From assembly GCA_012512995.1 (NCBI GenBank), contig JAAZDA010000256.1, forward strand, positions 1-6,406: 6,406 bases of DNA. The letters are read 5' to 3'. Shown in pieces: positions 1 through 6,403 of this stretch. The notes beneath the pieces are model-generated. The model was given only the letters and a program-made list of their open reading frames with translations, searched no databases and had not been told where the DNA came from. A program made the position numbers and the translations under genes. Every line of letters begins with the position of its first letter. The stretch's first letter is position 1. The stretch comes from Clostridiales bacterium. GTDB lineage: Bacteria; Bacillota; Clostridia; Lachnospirales; Lachnospiraceae.

Positions 1-1
1 C

Positions 2-549
2 GTAGAGGCTGGTATAAACGCGGCAAACAAGAACTTTTCGCTCGCGGCCTCCGGAATGACGGACGCGGAAGTCCGTGTTTCGTTCATGTCTCCCAAACAG
101 GAAGTACAGCTTGTTACTGATACAAAGAACATCATGAGTGTAGATGTTCCGCTTTATACGTACACTACGAGGACATCAGATCCAAATGATATTTATTCAT
201 ATGGTCTGGCGTTCACGTCGAGTGATCTTGACTCTGCAGTCACTTCTCTTGCAGGTATCCTGCCTGATATGCTGAAGCTTGCCGAGATCGAGAAGACATG
301 TCAGCTCCTGGCAGCCGAGATCGAGAAGACAAGACGAAGAGTCAATGCTCTGAACATGTTTTGATCCCGGATATGGAGACGAGCATTAAGTTCATTTCCA
401 TGAAACTTGATGAGAATGAGAGAAGTTCGCAGACACGTCTTATGAAGATCAAGGACATGATGCTGGAGGATGCTCATCAGTACAAAGAGAGGGAAGAAGA
501 AAACTTTCTTCAGGACAGCAGGGAAAAATCAATAACTGAAAATGCGTAA
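2..549 (+). pseudogene. ntpD: V-type ATP synthase subunit D, 5'-truncated by the window edge and frameshifted
   Basis: Subunit D forms the rotating central stalk of V/A-type ATPases: a long antiparallel coiled coil inside the A3B3 head that couples ATP turnover to ion pumping at the membrane rotor. Reading frame 2 from the window start gives the first part, including NIMSVDVPL, KLAEIEKTCQLLA and EIEKTRRRVNAL, and hits TGA at 362-364. The rest of the family signature, HVLIPDMETSIKF then MKLDENER and TRLMKIKDMM, continues in frame 1 up to TAA at 547-549. As I recall Enterococcus hirae NtpD, the two pieces join without gap or overlap, matching its NALEYMTIP segment, if one base (a G after 352) is missing. 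About 55 N-terminal residues should lie upstream of the window; about 182 are encoded here. The family identity is secure. Whether this is a true pseudogene or a sequencing or assembly error cannot be told from the sequence. It would normally be the last ATPase gene, following the A and B subunit genes. Confidence 0.93.
281..331 (+). repeat. 18-bp direct repeat with 33-bp period in the subunit D coiled coil
   Basis: The 18-mer at 281-298 (gccgagatcgagaagaca) recurs exactly at 314-331. The offset is 33 bp, so the frame is kept and residues AEIEKT are repeated 11 residues apart. The family normally has two similar AE(I/V)EKT blocks here, so the protein repeat is ancestral and suits an 11-residue coiled-coil periodicity. 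The perfect DNA identity is the only unusual point. Confidence 0.85.
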
Positions 550-3103
550 TTCAATATTCAGATTAATTTATGCGGTGGCTTTGTTCATAGCGATCGTATG
601 TGGCATGGAGCTGCTCTCTAATCAGAGCAGCTCTGATGTTACTGCGGATATGAAGGCGGCGACACTGCCGGTCATTACAATGCAGGCTGCAGGACGCGAC
701 GTAAATGAACTTCATGGCTATGTATCAGAGCGGGACATAAGTCATTTTCATACAGTTGTTACACCGATAGCAGAGGACAGGAAGGTCTGTTTCACCTTAG
801 ATACATATGGTGAGGAAATGGCCGGCCTGTCCTTTGAGGTGCGCACGGTTGACGGAGCAAGGCTTATTCAGGACGGCACGGTCGAGGATATTACGGCCGG
901 TGACAACAACCTGATAAATGCGGAGCTGGCTGTTAAGGATCTTATAGAACAGAACACGGAATACATGCTCGTGCTTCTTTTTGACAGGACTGACGGGAGC
1001 GTAGTCCGTTATTATTCGCGTATTATTGAGTGTGATGTCACTGCAGCATCAGAGGAACTTGCTTTTGCGCAGAAATTCCATGACTCAGCCGTAAGAAATA
1101 AGGATGATGGAACAGTAAGCAGCTATTTCTCACAGGGGACGGATGATACGGCAAATGCAGACGCTAACAGTACATACGCTTCGGTCAGCATACACAGTAA
1201 CTATAATCAGGTCATGTACGGAGATATTGCACCTACTGAGATAGTGGCTCCTGTTATAACCATAAATGATCTTCAGGATTCCACATGCATGCTGAGGATG
1301 GATTACATACTCACATCAGATACGGAAAGCGGCAGTGTTAAATATGACTGCACTGAGTACTACAGATTGGACAGCGGAAGCGGTGGAGTAACGCTAGCCG
1401 ATTATTATCGCAGCATGGAGCAGGTGTTTGATCCGGAAGTCGACGACAATTATGCATCTGATGTAATAACACTTGGGATAACCGACAGCAATATGCGGTT
1501 CGAGGAAAGTGACGGAGGATCCGCATATGCGTTTGTTAATGCAGGGCGTCTGTACGAATGTACTCCGGCATCTTCGGAAGTCTCACAGGTCTTTGCTTTT
1601 GCCGATGCGGACAGCCTGGATGAAAGAGAGAATTACAGAGAATCCGGAATACGTATACTGGACGTGGACGAGACCGGAAGCGTGGATTTTCTTGTGTACG
1701 GATATATGAACAGGGGAGAGCACGAAGGTGAACTGGGAGCTGCCATATATATTTACAATGGTGAGTTCCACACTGTAGAGGAACTTGCATTTCTTCCGTA
1801 TGACGGCTCGTATGAGCTTCTTAAGACACAGGTAGAAAAGCTTTCATACTTCAACAATAAGAACAGTACACTGTTTATTCTGATAAATGAAACACTGTAT
1901 GAGGTCAACACAACAGACAGAACGGTTATTACCGCAGCTGATAATCTCACTCCGGGTTCACTTGAAGTTTCAAAGTCGGGGCAGATGGTCGCATGGGAAT
2001 CGCAGGGCAGCGGGACCGGGCAGAACAGTATTACGCTTATGAATTTCTCCACGCTCAAAGATAATAAAATAGATGGCGATTCGGGGGAACAGCTGCAGAC
2101 ACTTGGTTTCATAGGGGAGGATCTCATATACGGCACTGCGAGGGAAAATGATGTAATAACAAATGCAGCAGGCCAGGAAGACCTGTATATGTATTCAGTT
2201 GATATTGTTGATTCAGACATTTCTGTGCTTGAGCATTACGAAATGAATGGCTACTATGTCACAGGTGCGGACGTAAAAGGGACGCAGATCACATTGCACA
2301 GGGCAAAGAAAAATGCAGATGATGGTCTGTTCGTCACTGTAGATGATGACCAGATATTGACAGCTGACAGCAGCGAACAGGGGACTAATTATGTAAGCCA
2401 GGTGGTCACTGATAAATATGAGACGACGATCACTGTAAACATGCGTGGTTTTGATGGAAAAACAGTCAAGTTCGTAAAGCCTAAGACAGTCATCTATGAA
2501 GGGAGCAGATCTCTTTCTCTGCCAGTCAAAACAAGTGAGGACAGCCAGCGCTGCTATGTCTATGATATGTACGGGGCCGAGGGAATATATAACACTCCCG
2601 CGGAGGCTGGGAAACAGGCAGATGAGAACTCCGGAGAGGCCATTGACGAGACCGGAAGGTATATCTGGAAACACGACAGTAATGCAGAGTCAAATCAGAT
2701 AATGGCGATCACCGGTGTGACAGCCGTTGAAGGAGAGGATTCCCTGACAGCCTGTCTCGATGCAATATTCGAATTCGAGGGAGTCGCAGTAAGTGCAGAG
2801 AATGAACTGCAGAGCAATAATAATATCCTGAGTATAATTGAGGACTCCATACCGGGTTCAGTTGCTTACAACCTTGCAGGCTGCCCGCTTGACTCCGTTC
2901 TTTACTATGTAAGCTGTGAAAAGCCCGTACTGGCTCTTTTCGACGGCGGCAGCAGTGCGATGCTCATTGCCGGGTATAACAGTTCGATAGTTGTGGTGGC
3001 CGATCCTGCTGACGGAACTCTGATCCGCATGGACAGAGATGAAGCCGAAGAAAAATTCACAAAGGGCGGCGGATACGTCTGTTATCAAATGAAAGCGGAC
3101 TGA
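542..3103 (+). CDS. Large membrane-anchored extracytoplasmic protein with a C-terminal, catalytically dead C39-like peptidase segment; function unknown
   Basis: 853 residues, not a characterised protein to my knowledge, though I recall similar uncharacterised proteins in Lachnospiraceae. Residues 2-7 carry Arg, followed by a hydrophobic helix at about 8-25. There is no proper lipobox (V precedes C20), so it is probably a signal anchor with the bulk outside the membrane. About 37-170 is beta-rich. The middle has an FG-GAP-like D-x-D-x-x-G-x-x-D motif at 374-382 and a TolB/WD-like SKSGQMVAW at 477-485, suggesting a propeller-like fold. The last 125 or so residues resemble a C39-type papain fold: DSLTACLDAIFEFEGV (733-748), GGSSAMLIAGY (802-812) and VVVADP (817-822). 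By my alignment Ser734 replaces the catalytic Cys and Ser805 the catalytic His, while Asp821 remains. The composition is acidic. The ATG overlaps the subunit D stop by 8 bp and lacks a well-placed Shine-Dalgarno, so translation probably depends on coupling. The anchor helix supports this start. The ORF is certain; the domain reading is inference. Confidence 0.88.
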   Translation: MRNSIFRLIYAVALFIAIVCGMELLSNQSSSDVTADMKAATLPVITMQAAGRDVNELHGYVSERDISHFHTVVTPIAEDRKVCFTLDTYGEEMAGLSFEVRTVDGARLIQDGTVEDITAGDNNLINAELAVKDLIEQNTEYMLVLLFDRTDGSVVRYYSRIIECDVTAASEELAFAQKFHDSAVRNKDDGTVSSYFSQGTDDTANADANSTYASVSIHSNYNQVMYGDIAPTEIVAPVITINDLQDSTCMLRMDYILTSDTESGSVKYDCTEYYRLDSGSGGVTLADYYRSMEQVFDPEVDDNYASDVITLGITDSNMRFEESDGGSAYAFVNAGRLYECTPASSEVSQVFAFADADSLDERENYRESGIRILDVDETGSVDFLVYGYMNRGEHEGELGAAIYIYNGEFHTVEELAFLPYDGSYELLKTQVEKLSYFNNKNSTLFILINETLYEVNTTDRTVITAADNLTPGSLEVSKSGQMVAWESQGSGTGQNSITLMNFSTLKDNKIDGDSGEQLQTLGFIGEDLIYGTARENDVITNAAGQEDLYMYSVDIVDSDISVLEHYEMNGYYVTGADVKGTQITLHRAKKNADDGLFVTVDDDQILTADSSEQGTNYVSQVVTDKYETTITVNMRGFDGKTVKFVKPKTVIYEGSRSLSLPVKTSEDSQRCYVYDMYGAEGIYNTPAEAGKQADENSGEAIDETGRYIWKHDSNAESNQIMAITGVTAVEGEDSLTACLDAIFEFEGVAVSAENELQSNNNILSIIEDSIPGSVAYNLAGCPLDSVLYYVSCEKPVLALFDGGSSAMLIAGYNSSIVVVADPADGTLIRMDRDEAEEKFTKGGGYVCYQMKAD

Positions 3104-3128
3104 CATCGGTGCCGTGTGACGGAGCTTA

Positions 3129-4334
3129 TCAGTTCCAGATCCCGGTCTTCTGTGACTCCTTATATTTAATGACAGCGCTCTGTATACGGTCATTTGGATT
3201 GAGAAGATCGCTGATGGAGCTGTCATGGTTGAGCGTATCAATTATGTATGCGATATACTTGCTCATTCCACAACTTATATACCATGGCTTTTCAAGTAAT
3301 TCTTCTGTCTGGTAGATCAGGTCTGTTGTGAGGACGTAGTTTATAAGTCCTTCTTTGTATGCTTTGTCAAACTCCGAAAGCCCGGCTGTGAAAAGTCCGA
3401 AAGTCGAGAAGATGAACACTCGCTTTGCCTTGCGCTCTTTGAGGGCTTTTGCGACCTCCAGAACGCTTTCGCCTGAAGAGATCATATCATCGATAATAAT
3501 CATGTCCTTTCCCTCAACATTGCTGCCGAGGAACTCATGAGCTGTGATCGGATTACGTCCGTCTACAACGCGTGTATAATCTCTTCTCTTGTAGAACATA
3601 CCCATATCAAGACCAAGGACGTTGGCGACATATACAGCTCTCTGCATGCCGCCTTCATCGGGACTGATGACCATCATATGGTCTGAATCTATCGACAGAT
3701 CTTTTATGTTCTTGAGCAGTCCCTTGATGAACTGGTATGATGCCTGAACAGTTTCAAAACCGCTGAGCGGGATAGCGTTCTGCACACGAGGGTCATGAGC
3801 ATCAAAGGTTATGATGTTATCAACGCCCATGCGGACGAGTTCCTGAAGTGCTATTGCGCAGTCCAGTGATTCGCGTGCTGCGCGTTTGTGCTGTCTGCTC
3901 TCATAAAGAAATGGCATTATTACGGTGATGCGGCGTGCTTTGCCTCCGACAGCTGCGATGATCCTCTTGAGGTTCTGGTAATGATCATCCGGTGACATAT
4001 GGTTTTCCTGACCGAACAGGGAATAGGTCATGCTCCAGTTACAGATATCGACCATTATATAAAGATCCATACCTCTCACGGATTCGCGCAGTACACCTTT
4101 TGCTTCGCCGGTCCCGAATCTGGGGACATCTCCGTTTATGATGTAGGTCGGACGTTGATAGCCGGCAAAAGCAAGACTGCTCTTGTGTTCGCTTTCACGC
4201 TCTGCACGCCATTTGGTGAGATAGTAATCTACCTCCTCACCCATTGAACGACAGCCCGCCAGGGGTATAAGCCCCAATGATCCTACGGGAATGCTCTCAA
4301 GTTTGCGCTTTTCACCTTTTCTGCTCAGTTCCAT
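3129..4334 (-). CDS. prs: Ribose-phosphate pyrophosphokinase (PRPP synthetase), long divergent form
   Basis: Prs transfers pyrophosphate from ATP to ribose 5-phosphate, giving PRPP for purine, pyrimidine, NAD, His and Trp synthesis in the cytosol. Recognisable motifs in order: RFGTGEAKGVLRESVRG (72-88, ATP-site region), ESRQHKR (145-151, replacing the usual ARQDRK), FDAHDPR (177-183, the conserved His loop), SPDEGGMQRA (224-233), KRR (249-251, flexible catalytic loop) and IDDMISSGES (281-290, PRPP loop). The C-terminal SISDLLNP matches the usual SISxLF end. At 401 residues it is about 85 longer than a standard Prs, with roughly 50 extra N-terminal residues and further insertions such as 103-118. 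Its PRPP loop is nearer the DDIISTGGT form I recall for archaeal enzymes than the bacterial DDIIDTAGT. Key residues look kept, so activity is likely; allosteric control by ADP/Pi may differ. It is the last gene of the dnaD-dnaC-prs set, starting 27 bp after dnaC. A second, standard prs may exist elsewhere. Confidence 0.93.
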   Translation of the reverse strand: MELSRKGEKRKLESIPVGSLGLIPLAGCRSMGEEVDYYLTKWRAERESEHKSSLAFAGYQRPTYIINGDVPRFGTGEAKGVLRESVRGMDLYIMVDICNWSMTYSLFGQENHMSPDDHYQNLKRIIAAVGGKARRITVIMPFLYESRQHKRAARESLDCAIALQELVRMGVDNIITFDAHDPRVQNAIPLSGFETVQASYQFIKGLLKNIKDLSIDSDHMMVISPDEGGMQRAVYVANVLGLDMGMFYKRRDYTRVVDGRNPITAHEFLGSNVEGKDMIIIDDMISSGESVLEVAKALKERKAKRVFIFSTFGLFTAGLSEFDKAYKEGLINYVLTTDLIYQTEELLEKPWYISCGMSKYIAYIIDTLNHDSSISDLLNPNDRIQSAVIKYKESQKTGIWN

Positions 4335-4346
4335 AAATGTCAGTTG

Positions 4347-4353
4347 CCTCCTT
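4347..4353 (-). promoter_or_regulatory. Ribosome-binding site of prs
   Basis: The minus strand reads AAGGAGG here, a full-strength Shine-Dalgarno, with 12 bases before the ATG at 4334. The spacing is a little long, but no better in-frame start lies nearer. It sits entirely in the short dnaC-prs gap, so prs can be translated independently of the gene before it. Confidence 0.75.
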
Positions 4354-4361
4354 GTGGATAA

Positions 4362-5366
4362 TTACTGTTTTGTATTCTGAATGTTGTATTTTGACATTAT
4401 TTTTTTCTGAAGCCGTATATCACGGCCGGAGAATTCGTAAAAATCATATTCACTTGCAAGCCTTGAGAAGATGCGGTCCGTGTAACGGTCCTGCAGTTCT
4501 TTGTGAGAAAGATTTGTTGATATGATGGTTGATTTTCTGCGGAGGAGCCGCTCGTTTATAAGGGTGAAGATCCTTGGCGATATGAGATTTGTGAGCATTT
4601 CAGTGCCAAGATCATCAATTATCAGTAGATCACAATCGTAAAGATCTTCCAGGAGACTACCCAGCTGATCCTTATATCTATAATCGAATGAAAGTGCCGA
4701 TATGCGGTCGACCATATCAGCGGACGAAAAATAAATTACCGGGTGACCTTTTTCAATAAGCTTCTGTGCGATACAGACAGACAGGAATGACTTACCCGTT
4801 CCGACCGTACCGTGGAACAGAAGGTTGTGAAATTCGGTATCAAAACTTTCGACAAAACATTTGGCTGCCTTTTCAGCTTTTCGGAAGCGAAGCAGGTCTT
4901 CGCCGGTATACCATATTTCGGAAAGAGATGAGAAATTCTGCATGGAGGTCAGTTCAGAAAGATGAGAACCTGCATACAGACACGCTACTTCTTTCTGACG
5001 GAAACAGTGACATTTTACACCGTTTATATATCCTGTATCATGACAGTCTGCGCAGTCATAAATGGGATCGAGATAGTCTTCAGGGTAGCCATTTGAGAGC
5101 AGCAGGGCTTTTTTTTCACTGCTGATCTTTGAAAATTCACTCTGGGTATTTACGGAAGAGGATCCGGATGCCTTATCGGATTTATGTTGTATACGCGCTT
5201 TAAGCAGCTGCATTCCGAGCCCCGGAACGCTCTCGTCGAGAGCGCGATAACCAGGCACAGCATCGTAAACCTCATCGCGCCTGCGTACAAGCTCATGACG
5301 ATTTCGATCCTGCTTCTGCATGTAGCCTAACATGATACTGTCGTATTGCTCTTTACTCAAAGACAT
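4362..5366 (-). CDS. dnaC: DnaC/DnaI-type AAA+ ATPase, replicative helicase loader
   Basis: Helicase loaders of this family bind the hexameric replicative helicase and deposit it on single-stranded DNA at the origin or at restarted forks. The 334-residue length suits the clostridial form. The N-terminal 100 or so residues are the putative helicase-contact region. A Cys cluster follows: C105-x2-C108, then C119-x-C121, flanking DTGYING, a probable zinc site as in DnaI relatives. The AAA+ core has Walker A GTVGTGKS (186-193), Walker B LLIIDDLGTE (247-256), sensor-1 STN (283-285) and a box VII-like RYTDRIFSRL (294-303) with candidate arginine fingers R298 and R302. IstB-type transposition ATPases share this core, but there is no transposase nearby and the upstream gene encodes a DnaD-domain protein, which points to replication. 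The Bacillus subtilis counterpart is called DnaI. It begins 26 bp after dnaD and has an AGGAG site 4 bases from the ATG. Confidence 0.93.
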   Translation of the reverse strand: MSLSKEQYDSIMLGYMQKQDRNRHELVRRRDEVYDAVPGYRALDESVPGLGMQLLKARIQHKSDKASGSSSVNTQSEFSKISSEKKALLLSNGYPEDYLDPIYDCADCHDTGYINGVKCHCFRQKEVACLYAGSHLSELTSMQNFSSLSEIWYTGEDLLRFRKAEKAAKCFVESFDTEFHNLLFHGTVGTGKSFLSVCIAQKLIEKGHPVIYFSSADMVDRISALSFDYRYKDQLGSLLEDLYDCDLLIIDDLGTEMLTNLISPRIFTLINERLLRRKSTIISTNLSHKELQDRYTDRIFSRLASEYDFYEFSGRDIRLQKKIMSKYNIQNTKQ

Positions 5367-5370
5367 ATAA

Positions 5371-5375
5371 CTCCT
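5371..5375 (-). promoter_or_regulatory. Ribosome-binding site of the helicase loader gene
   Basis: The minus strand reads AGGAG, 4 bases before the ATG at 5366. It supports this start over in-frame Met codons further in. It lies inside the 26-bp gap after the dnaD stop codon. Confidence 0.65.
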
Positions 5376-5392
5376 GGAGCTGTGGACTGATT

Positions 5393-6196
5393 TCAGTTGT
5401 CCAGAATATCTTTCAGCTCATTGAAATCATAATTATTCTGTTTGAACTGTGAGAATGGATTCTTGCCTTGCGTAGAAGCAGGCTTTCTGCCTGCGACATT
5501 CTCTTTGGCCTGAACTGTGGTAGATACACCGTTCTCAGCCCAGTTGACTGCAACTTTTTCTATATATCTGAAATCCTTTTTGCCGCGGTCTACGCAGTAT
5601 TGGAACAGATAATCTATAAGGTCATCGGAGAAATGAAGATCCTCCGAGATATAGGCTACAGTCCGTATCTCATTGACTGAAAGTGGCTTGCCGACATATT
5701 GCTCTATGATGAAAAGCAGTTCCCTGCGCTTGCGGTCTGCCTTGAATGCGGCGAGAGTCTCAGCGCTGCGGACTTGTTTTGCCGGTTTTGATATGGATGG
5801 CTGCACATTTGCACCAGATGCAGCGGCAGTTGTCCCAATCTGCCTTCCGGATGATCTCTGAAGCATTGGAGCCACAGATATAACACGGCTGTTTGTCTTC
5901 TCGTCATGAAGTTCTTCGTCGCGGAGCTCCTTCATGTAGATTCCTGTAAGGTTATGCTCTGAGTCGAACTCAAGCGTGATGAGACCGCGCTTTTCCCAAT
6001 AGCCCAGTGAGCGCAGAACGTCCTTTTCGGTATGATTGAATTTGTCGGCAATATCAGTGATGCTTGTATTCATTCCGGCATTCATCATGCGGAGAAGGTA
6101 AAGATATACCTTTATCTGCGCATCATTGGCATCTTTCATGAAATCATCAATAAAAAGATTCGACAGCGACGTCGAACCACAGCTGTTGTTATACAT
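5393..6196 (-). CDS. dnaD: DnaD-domain replication initiation/restart protein
   Basis: DnaD-family proteins act with DnaB and the helicase loader to remodel DNA and recruit the replicative helicase at the origin and at stalled forks in Firmicutes. Residues about 10-90 form a winged-helix domain (DDBH1-like): AQIKVYLYLLRMMNAG, then TDIADKFNHTEKDVLRSL and the wing segment WEKRGLITLEFD. A low-complexity linker (about 105-145) follows, then a DDBH2 domain (about 150-225) ending in YIEKVAVNW (211-219), which matches the YxxxIxxxW DNA-binding signature. The tail FSQFKQNNYDFNELKDIL is typical of clostridial members. At 267 residues it is slightly longer than B. subtilis DnaD. It is the first gene of the dnaD-dnaC-prs set. 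Start choice: this ATG follows a G-rich Shine-Dalgarno and gives the complete winged helix. DnaB, the paralogue, is longer with a duplicated DDBH2, so DnaD is the better name, although phage-type DnaD-domain proteins share this architecture. Confidence 0.92.
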   Translation of the reverse strand: MYNNSCGSTSLSNLFIDDFMKDANDAQIKVYLYLLRMMNAGMNTSITDIADKFNHTEKDVLRSLGYWEKRGLITLEFDSEHNLTGIYMKELRDEELHDEKTNSRVISVAPMLQRSSGRQIGTTAAASGANVQPSISKPAKQVRSAETLAAFKADRKRRELLFIIEQYVGKPLSVNEIRTVAYISEDLHFSDDLIDYLFQYCVDRGKKDFRYIEKVAVNWAENGVSTTVQAKENVAGRKPASTQGKNPFSQFKQNNYDFNELKDILDN

Positions 6197-6203
6197 AACA
6201 ACA
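6184..6203. repeat. Perfect palindrome (9-bp arms, 2-bp centre) spanning the dnaD start codon
   Basis: TGTTGTTAT at 6184-6192 and ATAACAACA at 6195-6203 are exact reverse complements separated by AC. The dnaD ATG (6194-6196 on the minus strand) sits at its centre. On the mRNA it could fold into an 8-bp hairpin with a four-base UGUA loop, putting the start codon partly in the stem and loop, directly after the ribosome-binding site. As duplex DNA it could be an operator. The arms are AT-rich, so the RNA stem would be only moderately stable. The palindrome is seen directly; any function is inference. Confidence 0.8.
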
Positions 6204-6209
6204 CCCCCC
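6204..6209 (-). promoter_or_regulatory. Unusual all-G ribosome-binding site of dnaD
   Basis: The minus strand has six G in a row (GGGGGG followed by TG), 7 bases before the ATG at 6196. It can pair with the anti-Shine-Dalgarno only through a G-U pair at the usual A position. No better site is present. It abuts the end of the palindrome covering the start codon. Confidence 0.5.
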
Positions 6210-6250
6210 GGATCCCCAGACTTTATTTATAAGTTTGCTTTTTCGAACAG

Positions 6251-6403
6251 ATGCAGTATAGCATGAGGTCCGTCACCAGGATATTGACAAAAGAACCAAA
6301 AAAACTGATCACCGGAAACGACACCGTGACAGACAATCCGGGCGTGGAAAAAGTGCATATTGTGGAAAATGCTTTGAAAGCCCGTAAATATATGCCTTAT
6401 TAA
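6251..6403 (+). CDS. Small hypothetical ORF, about 50 residues, divergent from dnaD
   Basis: The frame is open from 6233 to the TAA at 6401-6403. ATG codons lie at 6251 (50 residues) and 6263 (46 residues, beginning MRSVTRILTKEPKKL and ending ALKARKYMPY). The product is basic and soluble-looking, with no membrane segment or motif I recognise. Codon choice resembles that of neighbouring genes, and the opposite strand in this stretch translates to a Phe/His-rich peptide of the kind usually seen antisense to real coding sequence. Against it: no Shine-Dalgarno precedes either ATG, and it overlaps the candidate dnaD promoter. It could be a short gene, the remnant of a longer one, or chance. Confidence 0.35.
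   Translation: MQYSMRSVTRILTKEPKKLITGNDTVTDNPGVEKVHIVENALKARKYMPY
6255..6263 (-). promoter_or_regulatory. Candidate extended -10 promoter of the dnaD-dnaC-prs operon
   Basis: The minus strand reads TGCTATACT: an extended -10 TG, one base, then TATACT. It would start transcription about 50 bases before the dnaD ATG. No good -35 lies 16-18 bp upstream; a TTGTCA (6285-6290, minus strand) is 24 bp away, too far to pair with it. An extended -10 can work without a -35. This is the best promoter-like site I see in the leader, but it rests on motif reading alone. Confidence 0.4.

Noticed and set aside
298..549. A separate 83-codon gene starting at ATG 298.
   Set aside because: Its first 18 or so codons are an out-of-frame reading of subunit D; everything after about 352 is the continuation of subunit D itself.
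542..610. Lipoprotein signal with Cys20 as the lipidated residue of the large exported protein.
   Set aside because: The residue before Cys is Val, whereas a lipobox needs Gly, Ala or Ser there, so a signal anchor fits better.
1338..2674. Several long minus-strand open frames opposite the large exported protein gene.
   Set aside because: They are antisense to a long, well-supported coding frame, overlap one another, and show no recognisable protein features or ribosome-binding sites.
3104..3128. Possible bidirectional terminator in the 25-bp gap between the convergent genes (CCGT-GTG-ACGG stem).
   Set aside because: The stem is only 4 bp and no T-run follows on either strand, so an intrinsic terminator is not supported.
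4362..5366. IstB-type transposition ATPase of an insertion sequence.
   Set aside because: No transposase or terminal inverted repeats are seen, and the DnaD-domain neighbour and N-terminal Cys cluster fit a replication helicase loader.
6284..6289. Perfect TTGACA on the plus strand, resembling a -35 box.
   Set aside because: It lies inside the small ORF and the sequence 16-18 bp downstream (around gatcac) is not -10-like.
6255..6290. TTGTCA and TATACT on the minus strand as a paired -35/-10 promoter.
   Set aside because: The spacer is 24 bp, well beyond the usual 16-18; only the extended -10 reading was kept.
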